From Seminavis robusta (lineage: Eukaryota > Bacillariophyta > Bacillariophyceae > Naviculales > Naviculaceae), in assembly GCA_903772945.1 (NCBI GenBank), contig CAICTM010000971.1:1-41051 (forward strand): a DNA stretch of 41,051 nucleotides, written 5' to 3'. Below, piece after piece: positions 9,752 to 21,011 of the stretch (position 1 is its first letter; every line of letters begins with the position of its first letter). The notes below the pieces were generated by a model. The model did not search any database. It was given only the letters and a program-made list of their open reading frames with translations, and had not been told where the DNA came from. The translations under genes were made by a program, and so were the position numbers.

Positions 9752-11401
9752 GCACTGGCTACTACATGTACTGCAATGTCACGTAAACACCGTACTCGAT
9801 GTAACCATAATTCTTGCTGTACTAGAACAAGTTACAACATTGTACTGGAGCAGCTGGAGTGCAGCTAATCACAAGCTCCTACTAACTACGGAAATCTGTG
9901 TTTTAACGTCCTCGCCGGTTCCGTTAAAGGCGCACTGGCTTGGGAGCTTTGGCCTCTACTAGCTAGAGTGATCTGCACATTAAGACCCACTGCAGATTAA
10001 GACTATCGTAATATTCTTGGGTTTGTACAGTAATTTCTATAGTAACAGTACATATGACCTAACTAGCTACTACTAGTACTACTAGCTAGCTACTACTACA
10101 TGTAGCTACTCTAGTAGGTGAGCCACTATGCATGTGTGCATCTTGAACTGCACATTGCTCAAGCTGTGTGGTTGGCAGTGTCGATAGAGGAAGCAGTGTC
10201 GATAGAGGAACCAGTGTTGTACAGCTGTACGGGTAGTCTAGAGGAAGGAGTGTCAATAAGGTAGACAAGAGGTGCTTCGAATGATAGAGGTGCTTCCAAC
10301 GATAGAGGTGCTTCGAACCATAGAGTAAGTATATGCCATACCGGTACGTATGTATCCAAGAGGAAGAAGGAGTTTGATAGAGCTCTAGAGGTGCTTCAAT
10401 ACTAGTAAAGGTGCCTATCATGTGCTTCGAGACCTAGTTTTTACTCGATAGACTACGGTACAGATACAGTAGGATCCTACGTAGGTACAGTACCAGAGGC
10501 TACGTGTGACGTTATATGGTTTTAATCTGCAGAGAAAAAGAATTGGCTGTCAGTGAGCCCAAATCTTCAACCGCCCGTAACTCCAGCAATAAGTACACTA
10601 TGAGGTTGCGAATTTTGTGGCATACTCAACTACATGTGTTCTATCGATTCCACCCTTTACATGTACCATATTCGATATACAGACCTGAAGAGAATATTCC
10701 GCGGAACGGTCGATCTTAATGTGCAGATCACTCTAGTAGTCTAGTCTACTCAGTATGTACACTGTCGTTCAGCCGTAGGATCTCCAAGCCCTGGTACAGT
10801 CCTAATTTGTACTCTTTTTTTACAATGACTTATTGGTCAAAACTGGCGCTCACATTTTGGTTGGGTCCGAATTCAGATTTTCGATTGTACCGAAACAACG
10901 CAACCACGGAGACAACAAGGCAACAACAACAAAATCCTGCTAATGCCGAGGGTAAGTTGATCATGTTATGGTCTGAAAGTAGCCGACCCAGACAGAGGAT
11001 ACCTCAGTCAATACCCATAGAACACCCTCCCGGAGCTGGTCCGGTAGATTCCGCTGACAACCATGCCTACCGGTGTTACGGCATTACGCGACAGAAGCGC
11101 CATTGTGGTTGTTCTTTCGCCAAAGATTTCGAACCGAATGGTTGATTCGGTTGAAACTGATTCGAATAAAACGATCTGATATTACCCGAATTAAGAAACT
11201 TCTAGCAAATAATTATTTGGCATGTAAACTCTTTGTTCACGGTGTTTCAACGTCATCCCGGGGTAGTATGCTCTTGAACGACAGTGGTACCTGGTAGCTA
11301 GGATAAAGGTACCGGTACCAGTACAGTAACTATATAATACACCTGCACTTGTATAGTGAGGGTACGTAAAGCGGGGGAGTTGTACCGGTTGTGGAACTAC
11401 C
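9752..11401. other. Intergenic, low-complexity and GTAC/CTAG rich
   Basis: No supported gene. It contains clustered CTAG/ACTAG words (10030-10110), short tandem units based on GATAGAGGTGCTTC and GTGTCGATAGAGGAA (about 10188-10325), and several ACCGGT/GGTACC palindromes near 11300. An ORF at 10807-11145 starts at a non-ATG codon and matches nothing I know. Confidence 0.45.
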
Positions 11402-11406
11402 TCCCA

Positions 11407-11930
11407 CGATAACTTTTAGGAGCGAGAGCTCTGGATTCCTCTGGGATAGCTCCAGCAGCTATGCTGGCCTACAGCTCCAGCATGCATAGTTGGCTTATCT
11501 CCAGCCAAAGCAGCAAGAAAGGATCGTCCTTTCCATCATAGTTAAGAAAATAGTACGAAAGATTGAGACCGATCCTGATTAGCTTGTAGCCCCTTTGATA
11601 CCGCAGCAGTTGATCCCTATCCTGTTGAGGCCGGGCAGAAGCAGTAGGAGGTAGCAGATAGTACTGTTCCCAGACTGCCAGTGCACGATTGAATAATGAA
11701 GGCCCCCAGCTCCTGAGGTGAGCTGGCCCAAAGGGCCCAGCAGAGAGCTCTGCTGGCCCTCCTGTCTGACTGACAGGGCCAAGTCCTTGGTTTGGTGCCT
11801 ACTGGAGGTGTTGGAAAACTCCTGAGGCACGACAAGGCTCCCTTACTGCCGGACTACCGCTGTACCTGGCTGAGGAAGGGTTTCAGTGAGGTCCAGTCCA
11901 CCACTTGAGTACTGGAACAAGAATCTATTG
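11407..11930 (+). repeat. 5' LTR of element A
   Basis: Matches 15209-15715 over its full length with substitutions and small indels, including about 18 extra bases near 11809-11827. Contains several nested GC-rich inverted words (AGCTGGCC/GGCCCAGC). Short ORFs here are shared by both LTRs and are not genes. Confidence 0.85.
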
Positions 11931-13289
11931 GATTAACAGACCGCATAGTTTTCAGGCAGTTTTAAGGGAAGGAGAGTCTCCAGGTCGACAAGGAGCTCTC
12001 CGCATTACAACAATCAGTGCTACACTACAGCTACAGTTGGATTCATTGAATTTCATTGGCATTTTGAGGTGGTTTCAAGGCCCATTTTGAAGCCCTAAGT
12101 CAACAACCTTCTGATCAATTTTGATAGTTACAGTGTTCACAACAGTGACAGGAACCTATGACTTGTCAATCGACCACAACTACAAGGTCAACAACATCAT
12201 CATTGCCTTTGAAAGGACCTACATCTCAACAACCTGATCAACGATGGCAGCTAGCCACGGAGCTCCTGTTGACACCACGAAAGCATGAAAGCACCCAATG
12301 CATTCGAAAGAAGAAGCAGTTCTCGTACTGGTCCCGGTACGGAACACCAGGAGTAACCGAGACTTATTGGTTTTGCACCTATTTTGGCAATCGTACAAGT
12401 CTTTTACGTCCGAAGAAGCAGCCATTGTTTATTATGACATCAACCGATATCTCTTTGCTGTACGGGCTTATCGCTTGTCCATCTTGCAGTGAATTACGTG
12501 CTTTATTGGTCATTTCCAAGGCTTATATCTTTGGTGATTCCACGGAACGTGCATCAGCCGTCTGTGCAGTTTTCGAGTGTCACGAGTTTCCGTTCCAAGT
12601 TGTTTCCAGCGATTCTCGGAACGTGCTGGAACAACTCGGCGTTCTACATGGAAGCCGCTCAGCCAATCAGATCGCCCGTGCAGTTTCGGTATTTATTTGA
12701 CGTGCTCTGAGTCAGTTTTGCACGACCGACGAGTTCTTTTCTGATCCTGGATTGCCGGAGACTTATACGACAACGTTCCCCGTACCGAAAGCAGGCTCAG
12801 CCTCCGTAAGCTGTATCCGCGTCATATTTTAAAGGTTTTACACCGTCGAGTCATTGAAAATCGTGAAATCGCGATCTTTGCTGGAAGTAAGCCAACGCAG
12901 CACACGAATTGAGCAACTCGCAGAGCCACGAAGATCCCGTTTCAAGGAACCGCCCAACACGAGTACCACGGCTGAATCCGCCATCCTTTAATTGGTCAGT
13001 GGGTATCTCACCTTGAATTTTAGGAGCTTTTGTGGGGAGATTCATTGGTCCCAGTAAGCTAGCTTCCAGTGTGGCAAAATCACCACAAACCAAGGCAGTT
13101 ACCAGCACCAAGGCAACACAGTAATCAGGTCCCAGCCCTTGTACCTGGTCCACCTTATTCCAACAGACATAGATTGAATTTTCCAGCCCTATAGCAAGGT
13201 CCCTGTAGGTCATCTTTGTGGATTCCAGATTACAGTTGAGTCAGCTTTACTCTCCTGCTACAACAGCTTTGGCAGCAACAAGAGGCACA
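11931..13289. other. Interior 5' part of element A
   Basis: GATTAAC begins this segment. No recognised gene. A minus-strand ORF at 12851-13213 begins with an ATG and has a hydrophobic stretch (CVALVLVTALVCGDF), and a + frame at 12140-12230 reads plausibly (LSIDHNYKVNNIIIAFERTY), but neither matches a family I know. Either could be captured host sequence or chance. Confidence 0.35.
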
Positions 13290-14772
13290 ATGTCTAGCTA
13301 CACTGACCGGTGCTGGTGCCACTACTCAGACCAATGCTGGTGCCAGGTTGGCGACAACAACCCAGAGTACCAATCCATCTTCGGGATCCTTGACAAGGCA
13401 CCCCACCACCGTCAGGACACTTGGCCAACAGTGTATCCAGCGCCCGAATCCCCCTTTGCGATCCTTGACAAGGCACCGGCATCACCTGGGCCCAAGCCAA
13501 TGGCTACCCCAACAGCCTACGAAATTGCAGAGGCCATAGGTGGCTTCCAACCAATAGCAAACATGTCACCATCCGATGCTAGGACAAGGCTGGCAGAGCT
13601 CATGGAACCACACCAGCAGCAGGCCGCTACCGGTAGCTACTACAGGACCAGGCAACACAGGCAGAAAGCAGCCGCCAGGCAGCCCAACCACCAGCCAGCT
13701 TGTGCCCGATTGCAACCCTCTGCCCTCGCCTGTGCTCCCAATGCATCACTGGGTGATGGGAAGATTTCAGAGCTGGCTACCTACAGCTCCAGTGTTCACC
13801 CAGCTTTTCCATTGGCTTTGAGGGAATCAGACCACTATGATTCCAACCACGGAACAAACGCTCCAAGGGCCCACAACGTCTATACCCCAGACATACGAGA
13901 CAGCCAGGTCTCCTTGCAACAACAACAAAACGGTGTGGCCCGCCAACTCAACCTCATGAGAGATGACCTTGAGTCATTCAAACGAGACATGAGTGCCCAG
14001 CTCCTTGCCTTTGAGGACAAAATGACAACTCAACTGGAAGCAGCCCTTGCAGTCGCTGAAAGGCAACCTGTCCACGCGAACCTAAAGCGGAACGTAGTCA
14101 CGGCTCCAGCTCTTGCCAGCCCTAGTAGTCATCCAACCTCTGGGGAGATCATGGCCGAGCCTACAGCCAACAAGCAACCAACTTCCAGAGCTGGCAACAT
14201 CAACAACATTGCAGCTGCAGCTGCACAACCAGATAGACCAAGTGTTGCTCTCACTCTGTCAGCTCTACAACCAGGAGCACATGAGCAGACCCACACAGTG
14301 GTGAACCCCAAGCAACTTGCTCCAAGGCACAGAGCACACAAGGGTCCCACCACAACCAACATTGGCAGGAGACCTAGCTAGTGGTCCATCACCCACAGTG
14401 ACACCCAAGGTTCCCAGCCTGGTTCCCGCAGAACCACCAACCTATGGCACAGCCAATGCCACAAGACTTGTGCCCAATGAGGTAATGTTGTCTTCGGATA
14501 CTAGGCCCAGTCCAGGTCCAACCACCACCAGCTCATTTGCCAAGGACACCACCAAGCAGAAACTCTGTGCTCTTGGTGGCATTCATGGGGAGCAACCACA
14601 GCAGGCACCTGCAACGAAGGCAGCTTTGGTGTCTTCTACCCAGAAGCTGACTGCCATGGTGTCTCCTTCCCAGGAGCTGACTGCCACAGTGCTCCCTACC
14701 CCGAAGCTGGCTGCCATGGCCACAGTGCATGGCAATGAACCAATCCCGGTGACGCCGTTGGATTTTCCCTAG
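13290..14772 (+). pseudogene. Putative Gag-like protein of element A, frameshifted
   Basis: A + strand ORF from ATG 13290 to 14381 continues in another frame to 14772, implying one indel near 14320-14380. The protein is rich in Ala, Pro, Gln and Thr, with a predicted coiled coil (LNLMRDDLESFKRDMSAQLL and following) around residues 235-280. The internal DKAP and tandem STQKL/PSQEL/PTPKL motifs are repetitive. There is no zinc knuckle and no similarity I can name. The Gag assignment is positional: it is the only long ORF between two LTRs and has the element's orientation. Confidence 0.5.
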
Positions 14773-15208
14773 GGTGATCGATCCACGTTCCTGATCGATC
14801 GAGCCCCAAGCCTATAGTCAAGGAACATGTCCGCGGGGCAAGAAGGCCGCTCCACTGAGAGCTTGCCACCGCTGAATTCGGCCCGTGGCAAAGCCACGAA
14901 TATTTGTCTACATATGAAGAAAACAAACAACAGCTATGATAGCAACCAGCACCGCCGACACCTACCGAGTCTGGCCATGCTGATGAAGCATGCAATCCCT
15001 TTGCGCCTACCTTTGGTCCAGCAACCGACCAAGCATGCAAGTCCCTCCACTTGTGAGATCCCCATCTCACCTTGTGTTCCACTAGCAGCCGATGCTGAGT
15101 GGCTCATGAATGTTTCGTTCATGGGGAGAGTTTGTAGATAGTTAGTTAGTAACTAATCGTATATCGTGGCAGACCCATGAGAGCGAATCCATACGCACTC
15201 GTGGGGAG

Positions 15209-15715
15209 CGATAACTTTTAGGAGCGAGAGCTCTGGATTCCTCTGGGATAGCTCCAGCAGCTATGCTGGCCTACAGCTCCAGCATGCACAGTTGGCTTAT
15301 CTCCAGCCAAAGCAGCAAGAAAGGATCGTCCTTTCCATCATAGTTAAAAGAAAATAGTACGAAAGATTGAGACCCATCCTGATTAGCTTGTAGCCCCTTT
15401 GATCCCGCAGCAGTTGATCCCTATCCTGTTGAGGCCGGGCAGAAGCAGTAGGAGGTAGCAGATAGTACTGTTCCCAGACTGCCACTGCACGATTGAATAA
15501 CGAAGGCCCCCAGCTCCTGAGGTGAGCTGGCCCAAAGGGCCCAGCAGAGAGCTCTGCTGGCCCTCCTGTCTGACTGACAGGGCCAAGTCCTTGGTTTGGT
15601 GCCTACTGGAGGCACACCAAGGCTCCCTAGCTGCCTGACTACCGCTGTACCTGAGGAAGGGCTTCAGCCAGCGAGGTCCAGTCCACTACTTGAGTACTGG
15701 AACGAGAATTTATTG
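15209..15715 (+). repeat. 3' LTR of element A
   Basis: Partner of 11407-11930; starts CGATAACTTTTAGG, ends TTTATTG, followed directly by the TCCCA duplication. The preceding GTGGGGAG is the candidate polypurine tract. Confidence 0.85.
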
Positions 15716-15780
15716 TCCCAAGTCTTACTAGACCAGTCGCCCCCTCTTAGTCCTAAGTAAGGGAGTCTTTTATTGGGGAA

Positions 15781-16360
15781 CTATGAATTCCAGTTAGGAA
15801 CTCAGCTGGTAGGTGCACAAGAGCTGGGATGGAGAGCTCTGTTTGGTGGAGATCTCCTTTCACTGGCGCTGGAAAGGCCAGCCCAAGGCTGGCAGCCAAT
15901 GCTATTCAATCACTGTGGAAGCAATGATTGAACAGTCTAATTGCTCAATACCCTGGCACTGGCCATACAGGATCCGGTCTACTGCGGAGCTCTACTTGTG
16001 CTGTTGGGTCTGTTTCTCGCTCAGGTCAACTCTTCTTCATTACTTCTTTAAACTATAAACATAAACACAAACTCTGATTTTGCGACAAACTCCATCCAGC
16101 CATGCAGGATACAGATCCATGCATCTCTTTTGGCTGGTATAGACCAAGCTATCTTTCTAGATAGGTCATGGCTGAGGAACTGCATCATCCTTCCTTGCAG
16201 AGGAACTCTATGTCCTCTACAGCTGTTCCTATCTTGTCTGATGGTGACACAGCTCATTGTACTGAAAGAGTGTACAGATGCAGCAGCGATCTTTCCATCA
16301 GACTGAGCCAGCACAGCTGCGCCGCACCCATACTATGGCTCCTATGGCATAATCTCATCG
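15781..16360 (-). repeat. 3' LTR of element B
   Basis: 580 bases, 4 longer than its partner because of an extra GCTC near 16018-16022. On the + strand it begins CTATGAATTCC and ends CTCATCG. ORFs in it recur in the other LTR and are not genes. Confidence 0.9.
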
Positions 16361-17416
16361 CTCCCAACCGTTGGAGTCATGGATGGGGTGCCAACAAGTT
16401 TGCGCATCATGGGGTTTCCCTCGATACTGCCATGAACTGGGAGCATCTGACTTCTCAGTGTGGACTTTAGTCGCTTACCTCAGGGGTTACCAACCCTCTT
16501 GAGAACATCAAGGTGTCCATTGCTGAGTACCACTTGACACATTGGGAGGGGCATCACATGGGCTTGTTATCAAACCTCCAGTCGTGTTCAGGAGAGAAAG
16601 GGTGCATTGACATTGGTCTATTTTCAGGACCGTCAATTGGGATCCCACCTGGTCTCCCCATACTTGCATCACAGCTCATTGACTTAGAAGGCATCTGTCT
16701 ATCTCCCCATAAGGGCCAGTGAGAACAATCTTGGCCATAACTGTTCATCTGGAGCCGTCAACTGGGTAGTTAGGTGACAAGTTGTTATCCTAGGAGGTGG
16801 GACTGGTTGTCCTATCATCAGATATTGCCTCAGCTAAAGGCAACACCTCGCAGATATCTTCTCAAGTATACCATCTCCTTACATGGGTTCAAAAGAATCC
16901 CGTCCAGAGATATGACTAACTTGGTGCTTGCTTGGGCATGACCGGTGCAGGTCCTATCACATGACATGGCAGTGGCTCATTCCACAGCCATCAGCTTGGG
17001 TGGGTGTTGCTTCAGCCCGACTGCTTCACCTTCACTGAGGGTGACACAGTGTGAGTTCTCCCCGTCACCCGAAAGGGCGGGAGGGTGGGAGTCACCAAAA
17101 TATGTTTTCACAAAACATTGTACTTGGAACAATCATCTGGAGATGACAAGGTTAGCACAAACACTTGTCATACTGGGCCATGTCCTGCGGAACGTAGCCC
17201 CTATGACGGTGGCATGCTACCCCGCAGCCATGGCCAGTGCCTGGGTACCTTGGGCTCAACCAGTGCGACACAAACACTAGTTGCCCAGGCAAAATCCGTC
17301 TTGGACTTGCCCTTGAGGGCTGCAGTCACCGCATTATTGCCATCTGGATGATCTAAGGCGTCCCCAACTGCTGGGTCAGCTTCGCTCTTCGGATCCACCA
17401 GGTCTGACATCTGGGT
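16361..17416. other. Interior 3' part of element B
   Basis: No integrase or RT pattern in any frame. A minus-strand ORF (17201-17410, MSDLVDPKSEADPAVGD...) directly follows the gag stop in the same frame and looks like the continuation of the gag-protease linker past a stop codon. The rest has scattered stops and no recognised gene. Confidence 0.5.
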
Positions 17417-19195
17417 TCAACGGTGGGCTTCCATCAGGACTCTCTTGTCAGCGACAGAGAGCCTGTACCAAATCTGGCGTCCATTGCTGGATAGCTGAGA
17501 CCAGACGTAGTCAGGAAGGCGTGAAGGAACTTTACACTGCTCCCCATCACCCTGGAGCGCCTGAAAACGGGACTCGCGAGCACCTCTTCCGCGAATCCGC
17601 GACTCGCGCGCGGCCGCGGCGCGAATCCGCGAGCGCGGCCGCGAATAACCGCGAAAATCCGCGAGATTTAGGATGCCACTTTTAAAAGATATAGAGGAGT
17701 TGGTTCTTAAATCTCGTGGATTCTCGCGGTTATTCGCGGTTATTCGTGGATCGGCGGATCGTTTCGTGGATCGCGGATTCGTGGAGAACCGTTAAATCCG
17801 CGGATCGTGCCACGATTCGCGGATTATCAGCCGCTCCTGATGTCTCGTCTTGCAAATGGTGGTCATATTGGCTAGACGTGAATCAGCATCTCTTCGGTTG
17901 ATATCAAAGAAGGTAGCCGCATTCAGCAGTACCTCCTTGTACCCGTCATATGTGAACGAGGCATGAGGTCCCTCGCGACATACTCGTTCATGTTCACGAG
18001 CAGAAATGTCATTCAAGGTCGTCACGTGGGTGAAGGCCCGCTGTAAGAACAACTTCTGTATACCATCGGTAAGCCTACTACCGGAGTTTCCTTGGCCATC
18101 ATTGTATTGGGTAACAACTGTGTCAAACTTGACAATGAAGTCCACTGCGGAACCTTGCTCCTCTGGGCTGTATTGCACACTGGTCAGCCATTTGAGTGTC
18201 TCCACACGATCCAGAGAACCTGCTACAGACAAGTGAGCATCCTGGACAAGCTCAACGAGAATGACAAAGCAGTCAGAGTCATGAAAGTGAGACCTCACGA
18301 TCACCTTTCCATTGGTGGTCTGCACTGTCTTCTGGAAAACAGCGTAGAACCAATGATTCATTCGTACGAGTTCATCCATGGACTCGGTGCTGCTTGGGAC
18401 GTAGTCGGCATCAAAGATCTTATGAAACTCTTGACCTCTAGCCACAGTGATAAAGGACTCATACCACTGGTCGAAGTCCTTGTTGGATTTGAGGGTAGGA
18501 TAGGCCGTGGCATCCGGCTTGGCACGAAAGGACTTGCCTGGAGGGCCTGTGTTGCCGCTTCCCCCACCACCTCTGGGACTTCGAAGACCACCATTGCCAT
18601 CAGGGTTGGGAATGAAAACTGACTTCCTTCTTGGCTTCCCCGGTTGATCAGTAGGTTGGCTGACTGACTTCCTTCTTGGCTTCTCCGGTTGATCAGTAGG
18701 TTGGCTGACTAGAGGAATGGCTGAGTATACTGGTCTCTGGTGGGATGATGCCGGCCTAATATGCAAGGGCTGATAGACTGCTGAGGACACAGGTCGTGTA
18801 GGGACTGAAGACATCGGTTGTGTAGTTGGGTATCTCACAGAATGGGGTGTTGGTGGGATGCCGTGATGTGATGGTATTGGTGTTGGTTGGGGATATACCT
18901 CCCCATTGAGGGCCCACACTTGTTGATGGTTTCCACCCTCAGCAGAGGGAGGGGCAACATCCATGATGCCAACCTTGGGTTGGGATGGATGACCAAGAGG
19001 GTCCTCAACATCACCCAACAAACTCTGTTCCAAACTACCTGGTTCTGAATCGATCCTCCTAGCCTTGATATCAGGGCTAGGCTTGTGTGATAAACCAGGT
19101 GTGCAGGGAGTGGAGTAAGGTATATGGGAAGAACCAAGCTGATTGGTATTGTGGCCTTGTGGTGGGGCCAAGGGAGCTTGGTTCATTTGGTTCAT
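17417..19195 (-). pseudogene. CoDi-type Gag of element B, interrupted by an insertion
   Basis: From ATG 19195 the frame encodes a Pro/Ser-rich N-terminus with two copies of QPTDQPGKPRRKS-like sequence, a Gly-rich linker, then a Copia-type Gag core: FDQWYESFITVARGQ, MNHWFYAVFQKTVQTTNGK, an HFHDSD...LVELVQDAHLS block and a FIVKFDTVVTQYND block. The frame runs into a 268-base GC-rich insertion after TRHQE. Beyond it the Gag resumes (CKVPSRLPDYVWSQLSS, then LSVADKRVLMEAHR) and stops at 17417. Joining across the 8-base duplication keeps the frame, so the insertion is what broke the ORF. No zinc knuckle was seen. It would have assembled particles in trans to an autonomous partner. Confidence 0.75.
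17565..17832. mobile_element. 268-bp GC-rich foldback insertion inside gag
   Basis: Flanked by GCGCCTGA (17557-17564) and GCTCCTGA (17833-17840), an 8-base duplication with one mismatch. The body is made of TCCGCGA, CGCGGTTATTCG and related words, with arms that are inverted copies (AACCGCGA.AATCC.CGAGATTTA around 17647-17672 and 17707-17735). An 8-base duplication suits a hAT-like mechanism, but I see no conserved terminal inverted repeat at the exact ends. Confidence 0.6.
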
Positions 19196-20047
19196 TTTCT
19201 TCAATGCTATTGTCAGTTGGTGGCTGATTAGGCAGAGGTGTTCCTGAAGTAAGAAATCCAAAAGTGGTCCTGTAGACTTGCACTGCTGGTAGATGATAGA
19301 GGAGGGTTTCCTGTAGCCTCTACTATGCTTGGATGTCTTCGAAACAGTCGAATGGTGCTCTCGTGGTGTTGCGAGTTACAGCACCTATAGTCAACTCGTA
19401 ACAGTGGATCGATCCGTATCCTCTCACGGAGCGACCCACGAGTTCGGAATATCTTCGGAATTGTGAGGCGGATCGATATCCAAGGCTCGACCTGCTTTCG
19501 GAACGGAGGTGCGGTACCGGTTCTGTGAGTGCCATGTGAGTACCGGTTCCCTTTCCGCAGTACCTTCTCCGGAGGCACGACTGAGATATTCGGTAAAGAA
19601 AAGTCGACAATGATGTACCTGTTGCCTTCTGCTTGCGGCCGACGTAACCAAGCCGATTAACAAGAAACTGGCTGGACTATCCTCTCAAGCACCCTCAGGT
19701 TGGTAGGTGGAACACTTCGTTTCACTCCTACCACTCAGATATCGGTTGAGTTAAGTCGATCGGCAGATTCCTGTCGCGATTGCTTCAGTCGCGATTTCTT
19801 CTTTCACTCGACGGCCGATTGTACCAGTACAGGGCCTATTAACTGAGGGACTGGCTGATGTATCTTGTAGAGCACCCTCAGGTTAGTAGGTGAACCTGTG
19901 GATACCTCCTCGAACGGTCGAGATCCCGGTTTTCAGTCGTTTGCCGTGTCGGCAGTCGTTCAATGGGCTGGTCGGCAACTTCTCCTCTTCTTCACTCGAT
20001 TTCCACACTGTTAGCCACTCTTGTGCTCATCTTGCGACTAGTTAATC
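19196..20047. other. 5' leader of element B
   Basis: Lies between the 5' LTR and gag. Two related blocks share ACTGGCTG and AGCACCCTCAGGTT.GTAGGTG (about 19668-19712 and 19851-19891). It begins (minus strand) with GATTAAC, the proposed primer-binding position. ORFs of 60-115 codons here overlap one another and are unsupported. Confidence 0.55.
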
Positions 20048-20623
20048 CTATGAATTCCAGTTAGGAACTCAGCTGGTAGGTGCACAAGAGCTGGGATGGA
20101 GAGCTCTGTTTGGTGGAGATCTCCTTCCACTGGCGCTGGAAAGGCCAGCCCAAGGCTGGCAGCCAATGCTATTCAATCACTGTGGAAGCAATGATTGAAC
20201 AGTCTAATTGCTCAATACCCTGGCACTGGCCATACAGGATCCGGTCTACTGCAGAGCTCTACTTGTGCTGTTGGGTCTGTTTCTCAGGTCAACTCTTCTT
20301 CATTACTTCTTTAAACTATAAACATAAACACAAACTCTGATTTTGCGACAAACTCCATCCAGCCATGCAGGATACAGATCCATGCATCTCTTTTGGCTGG
20401 TACAGACTAAGCTATCTTTCTAGATAGGTCATGGCTGAGGAACTGCATCATCCTTCCTTGCAGAGGAACTCTATATCCTCTACAGCTGTTCCTATCTTGT
20501 CTGATGGTGACACAGCTCATTGTACTGAAAGAGTGTACAAATGCAGCAGCGATCTTTCCATCAGACTGAGCCAGCACAGCTGCGCCGCACCCATACTATG
20601 GCTCCTATGGCATAATCTCATCG
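20048..20623 (-). repeat. 5' LTR of element B
   Basis: 576-base partner of 15781-16360. Its outer (+ strand right) end is followed by the GGGAA duplication. Confidence 0.9.
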
Positions 20624-20628
20624 GGGAA

Positions 20629-21011
20629 TAGAGATACGCATTGGTCATTGAGAGTATTTTGCCGGGAAAAAGCAGGTCTTTGAGGGTATCCAATGCTACA
20701 GTAAATCGCATTGCTCGTTGTATCCGCAGCCCCAAAATACAACTTTTTGCCTAAGTACCAAGTGCCAAATACAACCTAGTCACATACAAATCGCGCCCAA
20801 ACCCTCGCGAAACTCAAAGACTTAACTACTCCGAACCTCTGTCATTGCACAAAGTAAGGGTAAACCTCCCAAGATCCGCTCGATCCAACTGTCATATCCT
20901 GTAGTAAGGGCCAATTTGGTCGTTGGGAAGGAATACGATGTACCTCTGATCGATTATTCCTCTCCAAATTTCTCACAAATTTGGATTGGCAAACTTGGAA
21001 AGGCGTAAGCT
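20629..21011. other. Intergenic right flank of element B
   Basis: No gene seen. It separates element B from the Crypton-type gene and may hold that gene's old promoter or the left end of its element; no terminal signal was recognised. Confidence 0.4.

Larger units (their letters stand above)
11407..15715 (+). mobile_element. Gag-only LTR retroelement A with non-canonical LTR ends
   Basis: Two direct repeats of 524 and 507 bases flank a 3.3-kb interior with a decayed + strand ORF. The element is bounded by a perfect 5-base duplication TCCCA (11402-11406 and 15716-15720). The LTRs begin CGATAACTTTTAGG and end ATTG rather than TG...CA. Directly after the 5' LTR is GATTAAC, the expected primer-binding position; GTGGGGAG before the 3' LTR is a plausible polypurine tract. 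No protease, integrase or RT is visible, so the element is non-autonomous. LTR divergence of a few percent plus indels makes it older than element B. Confidence 0.8.
15781..20623 (-). mobile_element. Gag-only LTR retroelement B, same LTR terminus class as A
   Basis: Two direct repeats (15781-16360 and 20048-20623) differ by about seven substitutions and one 4-base indel, so the insertion is recent relative to A. GGGAA flanks both sides (15776-15780 and 20624-20628). The gag ORF is on the minus strand, so the 5' LTR is the right one. In that orientation the LTR starts CGATGAG, ends TTCATAG and is followed by GATTAAC; GGTTGGGAG precedes the 3' LTR. These match element A's CGATAA start, GATTAAC position and TGGGGAG tract. 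Only gag is present. Confidence 0.85.

Noticed and set aside
12050..12310. Weak similarity of the minus strand to the start of the SBP-like gene (GGTGCTTTCATGC and neighbours)
   Set aside because: Only a 13-base exact core with scattered neighbours; frames do not agree.
12158..12700. 180-codon + ORF inside element A
   Set aside because: No recognisable pattern, no zinc or catalytic motif, and contested by a minus-strand frame.
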